Origin: Synergistaceae bacterium
GTDB taxonomy: Bacteria; Synergistota; Synergistia; Synergistales; Aminobacteriaceae
Length of the DNA stretch: 7,107 nt
Assembly: GCA_017448375.1 (NCBI GenBank)
Contig: JAFSLR010000234.1
Coordinates: forward strand, 1 to 7,107
Direction: 5' to 3'
A program made the translations under genes and the position numbers. Under the pieces are notes generated by a model. That model saw nothing but the letters and a program-made list of their open reading frames with translations, made no database searches and was not told where the DNA came from. The first letter of the stretch is position 1. Each line of letters begins with the position of its first letter. Below, piece after piece: positions 1-6,153 of this stretch.

Positions 1-214
1 AAAAAACGTGGAAATTCTACCGTAGAGGTTTAGTGAGGTAAACGCTTTATCATGCGTGCATAGTATCGCTACTTGAACTGTGAGCAAAGGGAGCAGGCAA
101 GAGCAGGCTGAATACAAACATTTTTCTATTCGTCAGGTATATATATATATCCTTGATGTTACCGTAAAAAAGTTTGTGAAATAACCAGCTCCAACATGCT
201 CCTTCATATTACCC
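1..214. other. Noncoding end of window with short dyads, repeats and a TA run
   Basis: No supported gene lies here. Short inverted repeats cluster at 16-26 (TCTACcGTAGA), 28-43 (GTTTA/TAAAC), 52-61 (ATGCgtGCAT) and 62-73 (AGTA/TACT). GAGCA-containing repeats follow at 82-108, and a 13-nt TA run lies at 138-150. A 24-codon frame on the minus strand (207-133) has a GAGGG 4 nt before its ATG but no other support. No clear terminator for the operon is seen; a T6 on the minus strand ends at the window edge (6-1) without a convincing stem. Confidence 0.5.
82..108. repeat. Phased GAGCA direct repeats
   Basis: GAGCAAAG (82-89), GAGCAGGC (91-98) and GAGCAGGC (101-108) recur at 9- and 10-bp steps, close to one helical turn. 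The last two copies are identical over 8 bp. The spacing is compatible with an iteron-like protein site, but three short copies can also arise by chance or slippage. Confidence 0.4.
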
Positions 215-2491
215 TCAACGCAGACGGAGTCCCTTGATCACTACCCCGCTGCGAGTCTTCTGTCGTTTGTATCCGGCAGCTTCAAGCGCGGCGTTAATTA
301 CTCCGGCCTTTTTATTCGTCTCTCCCGTATACGTACAGTAATCCTTATAGGCTGCAAGAAATTCACCTGCTTTAACTGTCAGGTTCTCTCCGACTTCACA
401 ACGTTCATTCATGAAGTTCTGAAGCCAGTCGTTATTTTCCTTGTACACATCAGTAGCCTTAAGCACTGCTTCGGGAGTATCAAGGTGATAATTCTTGTTG
501 ATGATTTTCTGCGCGCCCTCAATTATCCAGCTCAGGATTGCTTCTCCTGCTTGTTCAAAGAGGATATCTGCATAGTTCTTTACGTCCTGACCAAGCTTGA
601 TTTGAGCGTTAAAAGGAACTACTATCAGCCTTCTCCATGTACCTTTGCTGTGTACTCCTGATGGTATTTCTGGCAGATAATTCGTTAGGAGAACAGTAGT
701 ATGGGACGGAGTGAAAGTGAAGGGATCTTTATATTTGCGCTCAGCCGTGATTTTGTCAGTTGAGGCCAGTTGTTTTAGCATCGAAGTGCTAAGCGTTGCA
801 CCTTCCTCAAGTTCTGAAGCTAAAGCAAGACGTACACCTCTGAGGTCAGCCAGTTCGGGTTTGGGATTACGTTTGCAGTTTTGCGTCAGAACATCAGCTG
901 AGATAGTTCCTCCGTAAGTCCCCATGACACGATTGATGACGTTCCAGAGAGTGCTCTTACCGTTAGCTCCGTTTCCAATGCAGATTATAACAGCCTCAAT
1001 AAAGACTTTACCAATTGCCGCCAACCCCACAATCTGCTGAACGTATTCTATAAGTTCCCGGTCTTCCAAGAAAATAGTTTGAAGAAAACTTTTCCATATA
1101 GACATCCCCTTATCCGATGGAGCTACCGCGGTGCACTTAGTGATTAGGTCATCGGAATTGTGAGCATGGTTGTTTAATAGACCACAGCGCAAATCATAAG
1201 TTCCGCCCTTAGTGTTAAGGAAAAATGGATCTGAATCGAGTTCATCAGGCTGAATGTGTAACATAGATTCGGCCTCCGTCAAGGTAGCAGATACACGGTA
1301 AGAGTCCCGGTACTTGAGCGCGAACTTGTAGAATTGATGCGCCTTATCGTAATCAGCCTCGTACTTTTTGAGTGCCTCAGGTTCGACAGCCTTTATATCA
1401 ACGTTTGCTCTTTTGAATAGCTCCTTCAGCACCTCAATGATACTAAGCGTATTTTTAACACGATCTTCTGCTTCCTTGAGCTGCTGTTCGGTCAGTTCAT
1501 GTACACATGAGCGTGCTCTTGTGTCTGATTCTTCCCAAAAAGCTCCGTTGAATGTGAGAAATCCCATCTTCGGTGAATGTCTCAGCTTATTGTTGTATTC
1601 TTTCGCGAGGATATTCGCTTGCCCGACATCTGTCAAATCATGTGGCTCAAGCGATATATAGCCCTTGTTGAATACATCCGGAGGAATGTAGTTCGGGTTC
1701 TTGAGAACAGCATCGCTATAGAATTTTAGTGCATTATTCCATATTACTGCTATCTCCTCAGAAGGCAGAGGAGGGCTGCAAAGCTGCGTCTGTTCTATGA
1801 ACACCTGGTATGTTTCGCTGGTATTGCCAAAGCGTACTAATTTGGTGCAGGCAAAACGGTATAATGTACTGTTCCTCATACCCTGAGGAATAAGAACACC
1901 GAACTCCCCAACGCTTTTGGTTGACGCTGTAGGAATCATCCCATAGTTTAACGACGCAATTCTGTTGATGAGGAAATCCTCAATGGTTCTTGAGCCATCA
2001 AAAATTTCAACATACGGATTCCGAGTTCCGTAGAACATTCGCCCCGCATCGGCAGCGTTGCTGTCAAAGAACAGATACGCTTGCAGGATACGTTTTTTCA
2101 GTTCCGAATATTTTTGCGCGCTATTTATCGAAGAAATTGGGAATAACACGTGAAATTTTGGACGAGCTGATTTGCCGTCTTTTTCCTTCATGTGGTTGCG
2201 CGAGTAATGCACGGCAAATGCAACATCAGTAAACTCCTGTGATATATGTTTAGGCGTAATCCAATCTTCGGGAGTATCAGAGTGCGTATTGTCGACATCG
2301 AATATCAAGCAGTCAGAGCACATAAAATTATTGTTGCTGCGTTCGTTGTTACGGTACTCGGCTCCAACATAATCATGTGATACAGCCTCCTGAAGTGAAG
2401 CTGTATCGTTGTTTACTACAACCTTGTGAGGGTAGAATTTGTTGTACTGACATTCCACGCAGTCGGCGTAGAATAGTGTGAAATTGCGCAT
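215..2491 (-). CDS. D5-like phage primase-helicase (AEP primase plus SF3 helicase)
   Basis: The protein has 758 residues from ATG 2491. An archaeo-eukaryotic-type primase domain comes first: IFDVDN (63-68, the DxD metal site), SRNHMK followed by PKFHVLFP (112-119, including H114), and a third acidic site near D148. A linker and D5_N-type region follow (about 280-460). The superfamily 3 helicase then shows Walker A GNGANGKS (506-513), the acidic RLALASELEE segment (about 555-563), sensor TNYLP (603-607) and the arginine pair TWRR (618-621). The C-terminal 60 residues look like a small winged helix. Such proteins prime synthesis and unwind the template at phage forks, here for the polymerase encoded just upstream. 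A GTG at 2500 overlapping the polymerase stop could also start the gene. ATG 2491 is preferred because AGGAAAGGG (2508-2500) is 8 nt away. Length and motifs are complete, with no break seen. Confidence 0.9.
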   Translation of the reverse strand: MRNFTLFYADCVECQYNKFYPHKVVVNNDTASLQEAVSHDYVGAEYRNNERSNNNFMCSDCLIFDVDNTHSDTPEDWITPKHISQEFTDVAFAVHYSRNHMKEKDGKSARPKFHVLFPISSINSAQKYSELKKRILQAYLFFDSNAADAGRMFYGTRNPYVEIFDGSRTIEDFLINRIASLNYGMIPTASTKSVGEFGVLIPQGMRNSTLYRFACTKLVRFGNTSETYQVFIEQTQLCSPPLPSEEIAVIWNNALKFYSDAVLKNPNYIPPDVFNKGYISLEPHDLTDVGQANILAKEYNNKLRHSPKMGFLTFNGAFWEESDTRARSCVHELTEQQLKEAEDRVKNTLSIIEVLKELFKRANVDIKAVEPEALKKYEADYDKAHQFYKFALKYRDSYRVSATLTEAESMLHIQPDELDSDPFFLNTKGGTYDLRCGLLNNHAHNSDDLITKCTAVAPSDKGMSIWKSFLQTIFLEDRELIEYVQQIVGLAAIGKVFIEAVIICIGNGANGKSTLWNVINRVMGTYGGTISADVLTQNCKRNPKPELADLRGVRLALASELEEGATLSTSMLKQLASTDKITAERKYKDPFTFTPSHTTVLLTNYLPEIPSGVHSKGTWRRLIVVPFNAQIKLGQDVKNYADILFEQAGEAILSWIIEGAQKIINKNYHLDTPEAVLKATDVYKENNDWLQNFMNERCEVGENLTVKAGEFLAAYKDYCTYTGETNKKAGVINAALEAAGYKRQKTRSGVVIKGLRLR

Positions 2492-2496
2492 AATCT

Positions 2497-4323
2497 TCAC
2501 CCTTTCCTGTAGAACGATGATGCGAAAGCCTCGACATCGAGCTTAAGACCTTTTGCCCACGATGGGGTTTGCTTCATGACATCGGTTACATCCGAGATAT
2601 TTACGTTGGATTTGGCCTCTATGACTATTTCATCATGGACATGCATGACTATCCTGTAGTCTTTGAGGTTATTCATGGCGTTGGCAAGAATATCCCTTGA
2701 AATCCCCTGAACGATATTCTCAACGAGCTTCGCACCGTAAGTTCTGACATTGCCCCACTGCTTTGTCCTTGAGTCAAGACCCTTGTAGTTTATCTCTAAA
2801 CTACCCGACAGAGATTTACGTAACTCTGGCTTGGGATACGATAAACACCTGCCGGACGGTAGCTCAATAAACATGAAGCTGTCATCTTTGCAGTGAACCT
2901 TGATATTGCGTACAGTATGCGTTAACCGAGAATGAATAGCTTTAACGGCGGCATTCTCGACATCGTCCCAGAACTTAACTATACAGGGATTAGAATCACG
3001 CCACGCTTTTACGATATTGGGAAGCTCGTTAGAAGTGATGCCAGCATCCGCAGCACCCATCGCCGCGAGTGCGTTTACAGAACCGCCATAACCTAATGCA
3101 AGTTCGACAACTTTTCCCTTCGCCCGCAGATGACCATTCACGCCGTTCTTGACTACAGGAACTCCGAACATCTTAGAGGCTGAAGCACAGTAAATATCTT
3201 CGTTGTTAGCGAATACACGTAATCTCCAAGTCTCTCCGGCAAGCCAGGCTATAACCCTGGCCTCGATCGCAGAGAAGTCGGCAATGATTAGAATATAGCC
3301 CTTAGCAGGAATGAACGCAGTCCTGATTAGCTGTGATAAAGTGGCGCGCACATCATTATATTGCGATTTAACGATGTTGAAGTCCCCAGACGCGACAATC
3401 CGCCGTGCCAGTTCTATATTGCTAATATAGTTCTGAGGCAAATTATGGAGCTGTATTCCCTTGCTTGACCATCTGCCGGTTCTGAGTGCTCCGTAGAACC
3501 GAAACATCCCCCGGGCGCGCCCGTCTGAGCATACATAATTGTTCATGGCGTTGTACTTCCCGATGGAAGTTTTCTTCAGGCTCTGCCACAGTGATAGCAC
3601 CTGTCTGACCTGCGGATTTTCAGACTTCCTGATAATATCTGTTACCGCGGCTTTATCGAGAGAAGCGGTATTGATACCATAAGAGGTTAGCCACCGCTTC
3701 ATCTGAGCTGGTAGATTAGGATGACTCAATCCAGTTAGAGCCTTCATCTGCGCTAGGATGTCTGAACGGGTCATATCATCGATTTCGATCGCGTTGTACA
3801 CGAAATCCATATCAACGCGTACTCCCCTGTCGTTAATTTCCTGGTCAAGATGATATTCTTTCCAGATGCTTTGTGGCACATTGTACCCCTTGAACTTACG
3901 CTGAATATCCACCTCAAGCTCAATAGGGGACTTATAACCGCCGGTGCGACGGAACTTCTCAACATCCTCGAGAGACAGAGAAAATCCGAAATAGGCAGTG
4001 ATGACCTTAAAGCAATACCATCCGTATGGGTCAAGGAACTCATCCGCGATGAGGCTTTTGCTCCTGAACCACTGAGAGAGGCAGACACGCATAAAGTGAG
4101 CATCGAAAGCCCACTTTCTGACGAAGTTGTCAGTTATTGCGCTGATAATCTCATCAGGAATACCATGTCCGTGCTCAAGATCAACAACGCACACAGGGCC
4201 ACCCTCAACGGAGTATGAGAGACGCAGTAACCTAAAGGACATATGTTGTGCGTAGCGATAGACCCCCGATCTCTTGATGTCAAGAGTGCATGAAGTCTCT
4301 ATGTGTAAAAAAATTTCCTTCAT
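2497..4323 (-). CDS. Phage family A DNA polymerase with degenerate 3'-5' exonuclease domain
   Basis: The protein has 608 residues. The polymerase part is intact. A fingers/template segment LRTGRWSSKGIQLHNLPQN (280-298) precedes motif A ADFSAIEARVIAWLAGE (348-364, catalytic D349). Motif B follows with R400, K404, Y412 and G413 in RAKGKVVELALGYGG, then motif C with H563, D564 and E565. The N-terminal 3'-5' exonuclease domain is recognisable (ending in WKEYHLDQEINDRGVRVD) but altered. The usual DIET of Exo I is HIET (H7), the NAxFE-like motif reads DAHFM (74-78), and the region of the last acidic motif reads SPIELEV (132-138). Compared from memory with relatives of about 640-680 residues, some 40-50 residues before that last motif are missing. 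Proofreading is therefore probably lost while synthesis is kept. The stop overlaps the coupling region of the primase gene, so the two are probably co-translated. Confidence 0.92.
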   Translation of the reverse strand: MKEIFLHIETSCTLDIKRSGVYRYAQHMSFRLLRLSYSVEGGPVCVVDLEHGHGIPDEIISAITDNFVRKWAFDAHFMRVCLSQWFRSKSLIADEFLDPYGWYCFKVITAYFGFSLSLEDVEKFRRTGGYKSPIELEVDIQRKFKGYNVPQSIWKEYHLDQEINDRGVRVDMDFVYNAIEIDDMTRSDILAQMKALTGLSHPNLPAQMKRWLTSYGINTASLDKAAVTDIIRKSENPQVRQVLSLWQSLKKTSIGKYNAMNNYVCSDGRARGMFRFYGALRTGRWSSKGIQLHNLPQNYISNIELARRIVASGDFNIVKSQYNDVRATLSQLIRTAFIPAKGYILIIADFSAIEARVIAWLAGETWRLRVFANNEDIYCASASKMFGVPVVKNGVNGHLRAKGKVVELALGYGGSVNALAAMGAADAGITSNELPNIVKAWRDSNPCIVKFWDDVENAAVKAIHSRLTHTVRNIKVHCKDDSFMFIELPSGRCLSYPKPELRKSLSGSLEINYKGLDSRTKQWGNVRTYGAKLVENIVQGISRDILANAMNNLKDYRIVMHVHDEIVIEAKSNVNISDVTDVMKQTPSWAKGLKLDVEAFASSFYRKG

Positions 4324-4329
4324 AAAAGT

Positions 4330-4335
4330 CTCCTT
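4330..4335 (-). promoter_or_regulatory. Ribosome binding site of the polymerase gene
   Basis: AAGGAG, within GGAAGGAGA, lies 6 nt before ATG 4323. It fixes the start at 4323 rather than an ATG at 4356, which would fall inside the terminator hairpin. Confidence 0.85.
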
Positions 4336-4338
4336 CCG

Positions 4339-4370
4339 AAAAACAGCGCGCCCCAAAAATAGAGACGCGC
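4339..4370 (-). terminator. Attenuator-like terminator between SSB and polymerase genes
   Basis: Read on the minus strand, GCGCGTCTC (4370-4362) pairs over all 9 bases with GGGGCGCGC (4354-4346), with two G-U pairs and a 7-nt loop TATTTTT. TG and T5 (4343-4339) follow. On the plus strand the two wobble pairs become A-C mismatches, so the structure favours minus-strand RNA. It ends just before the polymerase Shine-Dalgarno site, so it probably lowers but does not abolish read-through. Confidence 0.65.
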
Positions 4371-4383
4371 ATAACCGAGCTGA

Positions 4384-5073
4384 TTACTGCTTGAAGTACT
4401 GCGAGAAAACGTCCTTAGCAAAGGCTAAAGCCTTATCTCCAGTTAAGCAGCCAGCAGACTTGATGACCATAAATGCTTCAGGAGAACACGAGATCCCTGT
4501 GTTTCTGTTGTTGTAGGGGAAAAACTTCAGACAGACCGGCCCCTCGTATAATGATGCTGGGAGGTTGACATAGACTTTCTCTCTGTCCTGAAGCAAATCA
4601 CCTTTTGCGCTCACGATGATGGGCTGAATATAAGAGCGTGCATACAGGTAGTATTTTCCCCTGTAATTCTCCGGCTTTGCGTTCTGTGGGATTTCTTTGT
4701 CGCCGTCATGCAATGGGTTGAAGTTATAGTTCCAGTTATCCCCAAAATCCTTGATGCCCTTATTCTTAGCTGCGTTGATTGCGTTGATGACATCATGAAC
4801 TGTCGCATCAGATTTGTTGAGCATGACAGTGGCAACATAAGACTTTCTACCGTCTTGCGAAGCCTTGTAATCAACGCGCCATAGAGCATTTGCGCTTGTG
4901 GTGGCAGTTGTTGCTTGTGCCGAAGAACCGTTGTCGGCTTGCGTTAATGAGTTGAGCTGATTTATTCCTGGTGGAATGTTTCGATGAGCCAGTGATTCTT
5001 CAGTATTGTCGTTGAACGCATTGTTCAATATTTCCAGAATTCCGTTGTGCAACATATCGTTCATGTCGTTCAT
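4384..5073 (-). CDS. Enc34/DUF2815-type phage single-stranded DNA-binding protein
   Basis: The protein has 229 residues from ATG 5073. Residues from about 64 to 211 follow the order typical, from memory, of the DUF2815/Enc34 single-stranded DNA-binding family, an OB-fold group related to T7 gp2.5. These are a strand with KSYVATVMLNK (77-87), a helix DVINAINAAKNKG, then PLHDGDKE (120-127), YRGKYYLYARS (137-147), KVYVNLPASLYEGPVCLKFFPYNN (166-189) and GISCSPEAFMVIKSA (193-207). It coats single strands during replication and recombination. Residues 1-63 are an extra, low-complexity N-terminal part rich in Asn, Ala, Ser and Thr. The C-terminus (KDVFSQYFKQ) is not the acidic tail common in such proteins. 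The gene is followed 13 nt later by a strand-specific hairpin and then the polymerase gene, so it probably leads the operon and is made in excess over polymerase. Confidence 0.82.
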   Translation of the reverse strand: MNDMNDMLHNGILEILNNAFNDNTEESLAHRNIPPGINQLNSLTQADNGSSAQATTATTSANALWRVDYKASQDGRKSYVATVMLNKSDATVHDVINAINAAKNKGIKDFGDNWNYNFNPLHDGDKEIPQNAKPENYRGKYYLYARSYIQPIIVSAKGDLLQDREKVYVNLPASLYEGPVCLKFFPYNNRNTGISCSPEAFMVIKSAGCLTGDKALAFAKDVFSQYFKQ

Positions 5074-5280
5074 GCTATTTTGACTCCTTATCCTGATAAA
5101 TTCGTTCACAGCTGAGGTAGAGATAACGATATATCTGACCTCAAAGTGAGCGTGAAATCGGCCTCCGAAACTAGCCGACAAGTAAAATTGCCGCGTCTAT
5201 TCGTAGGTGCCTCTTAGCCATTGGAGAAACTAGCGTGCCTGTGTGGGTGCTGCGTTTCTGTTCGTAAGGTTGGGTATATT
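5074..5280 (-). promoter_or_regulatory. Structured 5' leader of the SSB gene
   Basis: About 200 nt without a supported gene precede the start at 5073. On the minus strand it can form an imperfect hairpin at 5142-5114 (GAGGT with ACCTC, then AGATA with TATCT, with small bulges). A shorter hairpin lies at 5178-5158 (TCGGC with GCCGA). The 9-mer GAAACTAGC (plus strand) occurs at 5167-5175 and again at 5226-5234. An in-frame extension of the SSB gene reaches 5181 but has no Shine-Dalgarno support. The leader could carry translational control, such as binding by the SSB itself, but this is speculation. Confidence 0.35.
5084..5089 (-). promoter_or_regulatory. Ribosome binding site of the SSB gene
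   Basis: AAGGAG lies 10 nt before ATG 5073. It supports that start over an in-frame ATG at 5181. Two further in-frame ATG codons follow at 5064 and 5055 within a repeated ATGAACGAY unit, so the exact start is slightly uncertain. Confidence 0.7.
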
Positions 5281-5286
5281 AATTTT

Positions 5287-5302
5287 GAATTAATGAATTA
5301 AT
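5287..5302. repeat. Tandem repeat of GAATTAAT, two copies
   Basis: Two perfect adjacent 8-bp units occupy 5287-5294 and 5295-5302, with a related ATTAATTTT just before them. They sit in the A+T-rich stretch and could be a binding or melting element, or simply low-complexity DNA. Confidence 0.5.
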
Positions 5303-5349
5303 GATTTAATAATTGATAATATTTCAAAGAAGTATATTTGTGGTTCGTT

Positions 5350-5378
5350 ATTAATATTCTGTATCTCATAAATGTCAT
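5350..5378 (-). promoter_or_regulatory. Weak candidate promoter for the SSB-polymerase-primase operon
   Basis: Read on the minus strand, ATGACA (5378-5373) has 5 of 6 matches to a -35 box, and ATTAAT (5355-5350) lies 17 nt later with 4 of 6 matches to a -10 box. It would give a leader of roughly 270 nt before the ATG at 5073. Several other placements are possible in this A+T-rich DNA. Confidence 0.28.
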
Positions 5379-5410
5379 AATATTATTTAATAACAGGCTC
5401 GAATCGGAAA

Positions 5411-5438
5411 CAATAAAATAAACGCCCTCTTCAAGAGG
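5411..5438 (-). terminator. Second terminator-like hairpin upstream of the replication operon
   Basis: CCTCTT (5426-5431) and AAGAGG (5433-5438) form a perfect inverted repeat around one base; in RNA about 4-5 pairs would close a small loop. On the minus strand it is followed by GGCG and the T-rich run TTTATTTTATTG (5422-5411). The T tract is broken, so termination may be partial. Confidence 0.45.
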
Positions 5439-5477
5439 CCTGCGAGAATGATTAATTTTTATTCATCCCTACAGAAC
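5411..5477 (-). ncRNA. Candidate small RNA of about 67 nt
   Basis: A possible promoter (5512-5484) would begin a transcript near 5477, and a terminator-like hairpin ends it near 5411. Inside, GGGATGA and TCATTCT (about 5468-5446) can form a 7-bp stem with two G-U pairs and an 11-nt A+T-rich loop. The terminator stem CCTCTT/AAGAGG follows. No credible coding frame was seen. The layout of promoter, stem-loop and terminator between two other terminating and initiating units resembles a free-standing small RNA gene, but no known family is recognised. The same DNA could instead be an attenuated leader of the downstream operon. Confidence 0.25.
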
Positions 5478-5483
5478 GGTGAG

Positions 5484-5512
5484 AATCTAGCACGAGTTAA
5501 AATTTAGTTCAA
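5484..5512 (-). promoter_or_regulatory. Possible sigma-70 promoter with extended -10
   Basis: Read on the minus strand, TTGAAC (5512-5507) is separated by exactly 17 nt from TAGATT (5489-5484). TGC directly before the -10 box gives an extended -10. Each hexamer matches consensus at 4 of 6 positions. Transcription would begin near 5477, just downstream of one terminator and about 40 nt before the next hairpin. Chance matches are common in A+T-rich DNA. Confidence 0.35.
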
Positions 5513-5552
5513 TACCTAAGAGAAAATATAATTTTTTTTACTTATAACACAT

Positions 5553-5582
5553 AAAAATAAACAGGATTATATAGTCCCGTTT
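5553..5582 (-). terminator. Intrinsic terminator after the GIY-YIG gene
   Basis: Read on the minus strand, AAACGGGA (5582-5575) pairs with TCCTGTTT (5566-5559) as an 8-bp stem with one G-U pair and an 8-nt loop. It is followed by ATTTTTAT. It lies 13 nt past the stop codon, which fits termination of the winged-helix and GIY-YIG transcript. Confidence 0.6.
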
Positions 5583-5595
5583 GTTTTCCTATCCA

Positions 5596-6153
5596 CTAAT
5601 GATTATGGGGAGTGGAAAAGTGCTGCAGTAATTCCTTCTCGATACGCTTGTGTTCGTGAGTAGGCAAGAAGTAGAGCAGTACAGGTTGCCCTATCTCAAA
5701 CTGACGAAGGACGAGCTGATTAATTTTGCAGTTAGTACTCTGTCCGCCCTCGTAACATGCCGCCGGAGTTATGAAACTATAGCTTCCGTAGCTCTTGTTA
5801 TTGAAACGCTGATTGAGATTACATGTCTGCCCGATATAGAGTAACGCACTATCTGCAACGAGAAGATAAACGCCTGAGACGTTATCAGTCATCACCGAGA
5901 AGCGACAGAAAGCACCCGAGCCGTACTTGTGTAGCTTCCTGTGTTGCTTGTACCTGTATTGCTCCTGCGGATAGAACTTAATGACGCGACCATGCTCGTC
6001 ATTCTCAGGGATGAGAGTTTGAATAAACCTGAAGTGATGTTCGAGAAGGATAATATCTTTCTGTGGCTCATGCGCTTTTGGGTAACTCGTTCTGTTCAGG
6101 GTTGCGAAGTATCTTGATGTACGCCCACGACTTTCTGCCACCACCGATGACAT
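5596..6153 (-). CDS. GIY-YIG family nuclease
   Basis: The signature is GVY at residues 94-96 and YIG at 106-108, followed by the conserved Arg (R116 in LNQRF). Then come the block GGQSTNCKINQL (136-147) and a C-terminal helix with a candidate catalytic Glu in IEKELL (171-176). Before the signature, HHFRFIQTLIPEND and LHKYGSGAFCRF match, from memory, the N-terminal part of a known group of stand-alone bacterial and phage GIY-YIG proteins of about 150 residues. GIY-YIG domains cleave DNA with a single metal ion; the target is unknown. The start is doubtful. ATG 6153 lacks a Shine-Dalgarno site and overlaps the winged-helix gene by 86 nt. The first 33 or so residues look non-homologous, and no ATG, GTG or TTG lies in frame between the upstream stop and the conserved part. 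The family call is firm, the 5' end is not. A terminator-like hairpin follows the TAG stop at 5596-5598. Confidence 0.85.
   Translation of the reverse strand: MSSVVAESRGRTSRYFATLNRTSYPKAHEPQKDIILLEHHFRFIQTLIPENDEHGRVIKFYPQEQYRYKQHRKLHKYGSGAFCRFSVMTDNVSGVYLLVADSALLYIGQTCNLNQRFNNKSYGSYSFITPAACYEGGQSTNCKINQLVLRQFEIGQPVLLYFLPTHEHKRIEKELLQHFSTPHNH

Larger units (their letters stand above)
5281..5400. other. Very A+T-rich noncoding stretch, possible promoter or origin region
   Basis: This stretch is far more A+T rich than the coding DNA and contains repeated ATTAAT and AATTAAT words. No open frame of note crosses it. It lies directly upstream of the operon for the DNA-binding protein, polymerase and primase. 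It is therefore a reasonable place for early promoters, for a DNA-unwinding element of a replication origin, or for binding by the winged-helix protein. Only the base composition and repeats are seen; the function is inferred. Confidence 0.4.

Noticed and set aside
133..207. A 24-codon minus-strand frame after the primase gene
   Set aside because: It has a weak GAGGG before the ATG but runs through a TA microsatellite (IYIY) and matches nothing known, so it was not called as a gene.
711..4516. Plus-strand open frames at 711-917, 1368-1661, 1990-2232, 3850-4218 and 4274-4516
   Set aside because: All lie opposite the polymerase, primase or SSB genes, have low-complexity or unrecognisable products, and lack supporting ribosome sites. 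They are shadows of the minus-strand genes.
3771..4889. Minus-strand frames at 3771-4103 and 4611-4889, and a plus-strand frame at 5650-5844
   Set aside because: They lie inside the polymerase, SSB and GIY-YIG genes in other frames, and their products look like out-of-frame translation.
5074..5181. In-frame N-terminal extension of the SSB to ATG 5181
   Set aside because: ATG 5073 has a good AAGGAG, while ATG 5181 has none, and the extension reads like untranslated leader with hairpins.
5394..5408. A tRNA-like GGCTCGAATC segment
   Set aside because: It resembles a T-loop, but no acceptor, anticodon or D stem can be built around it.
5074..5595. CRISPR array or insertion sequence in the large intergenic region
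   Set aside because: No regularly spaced repeats with unique spacers, no terminal inverted repeats and no transposase are seen; the only repeats are short and A+T rich.
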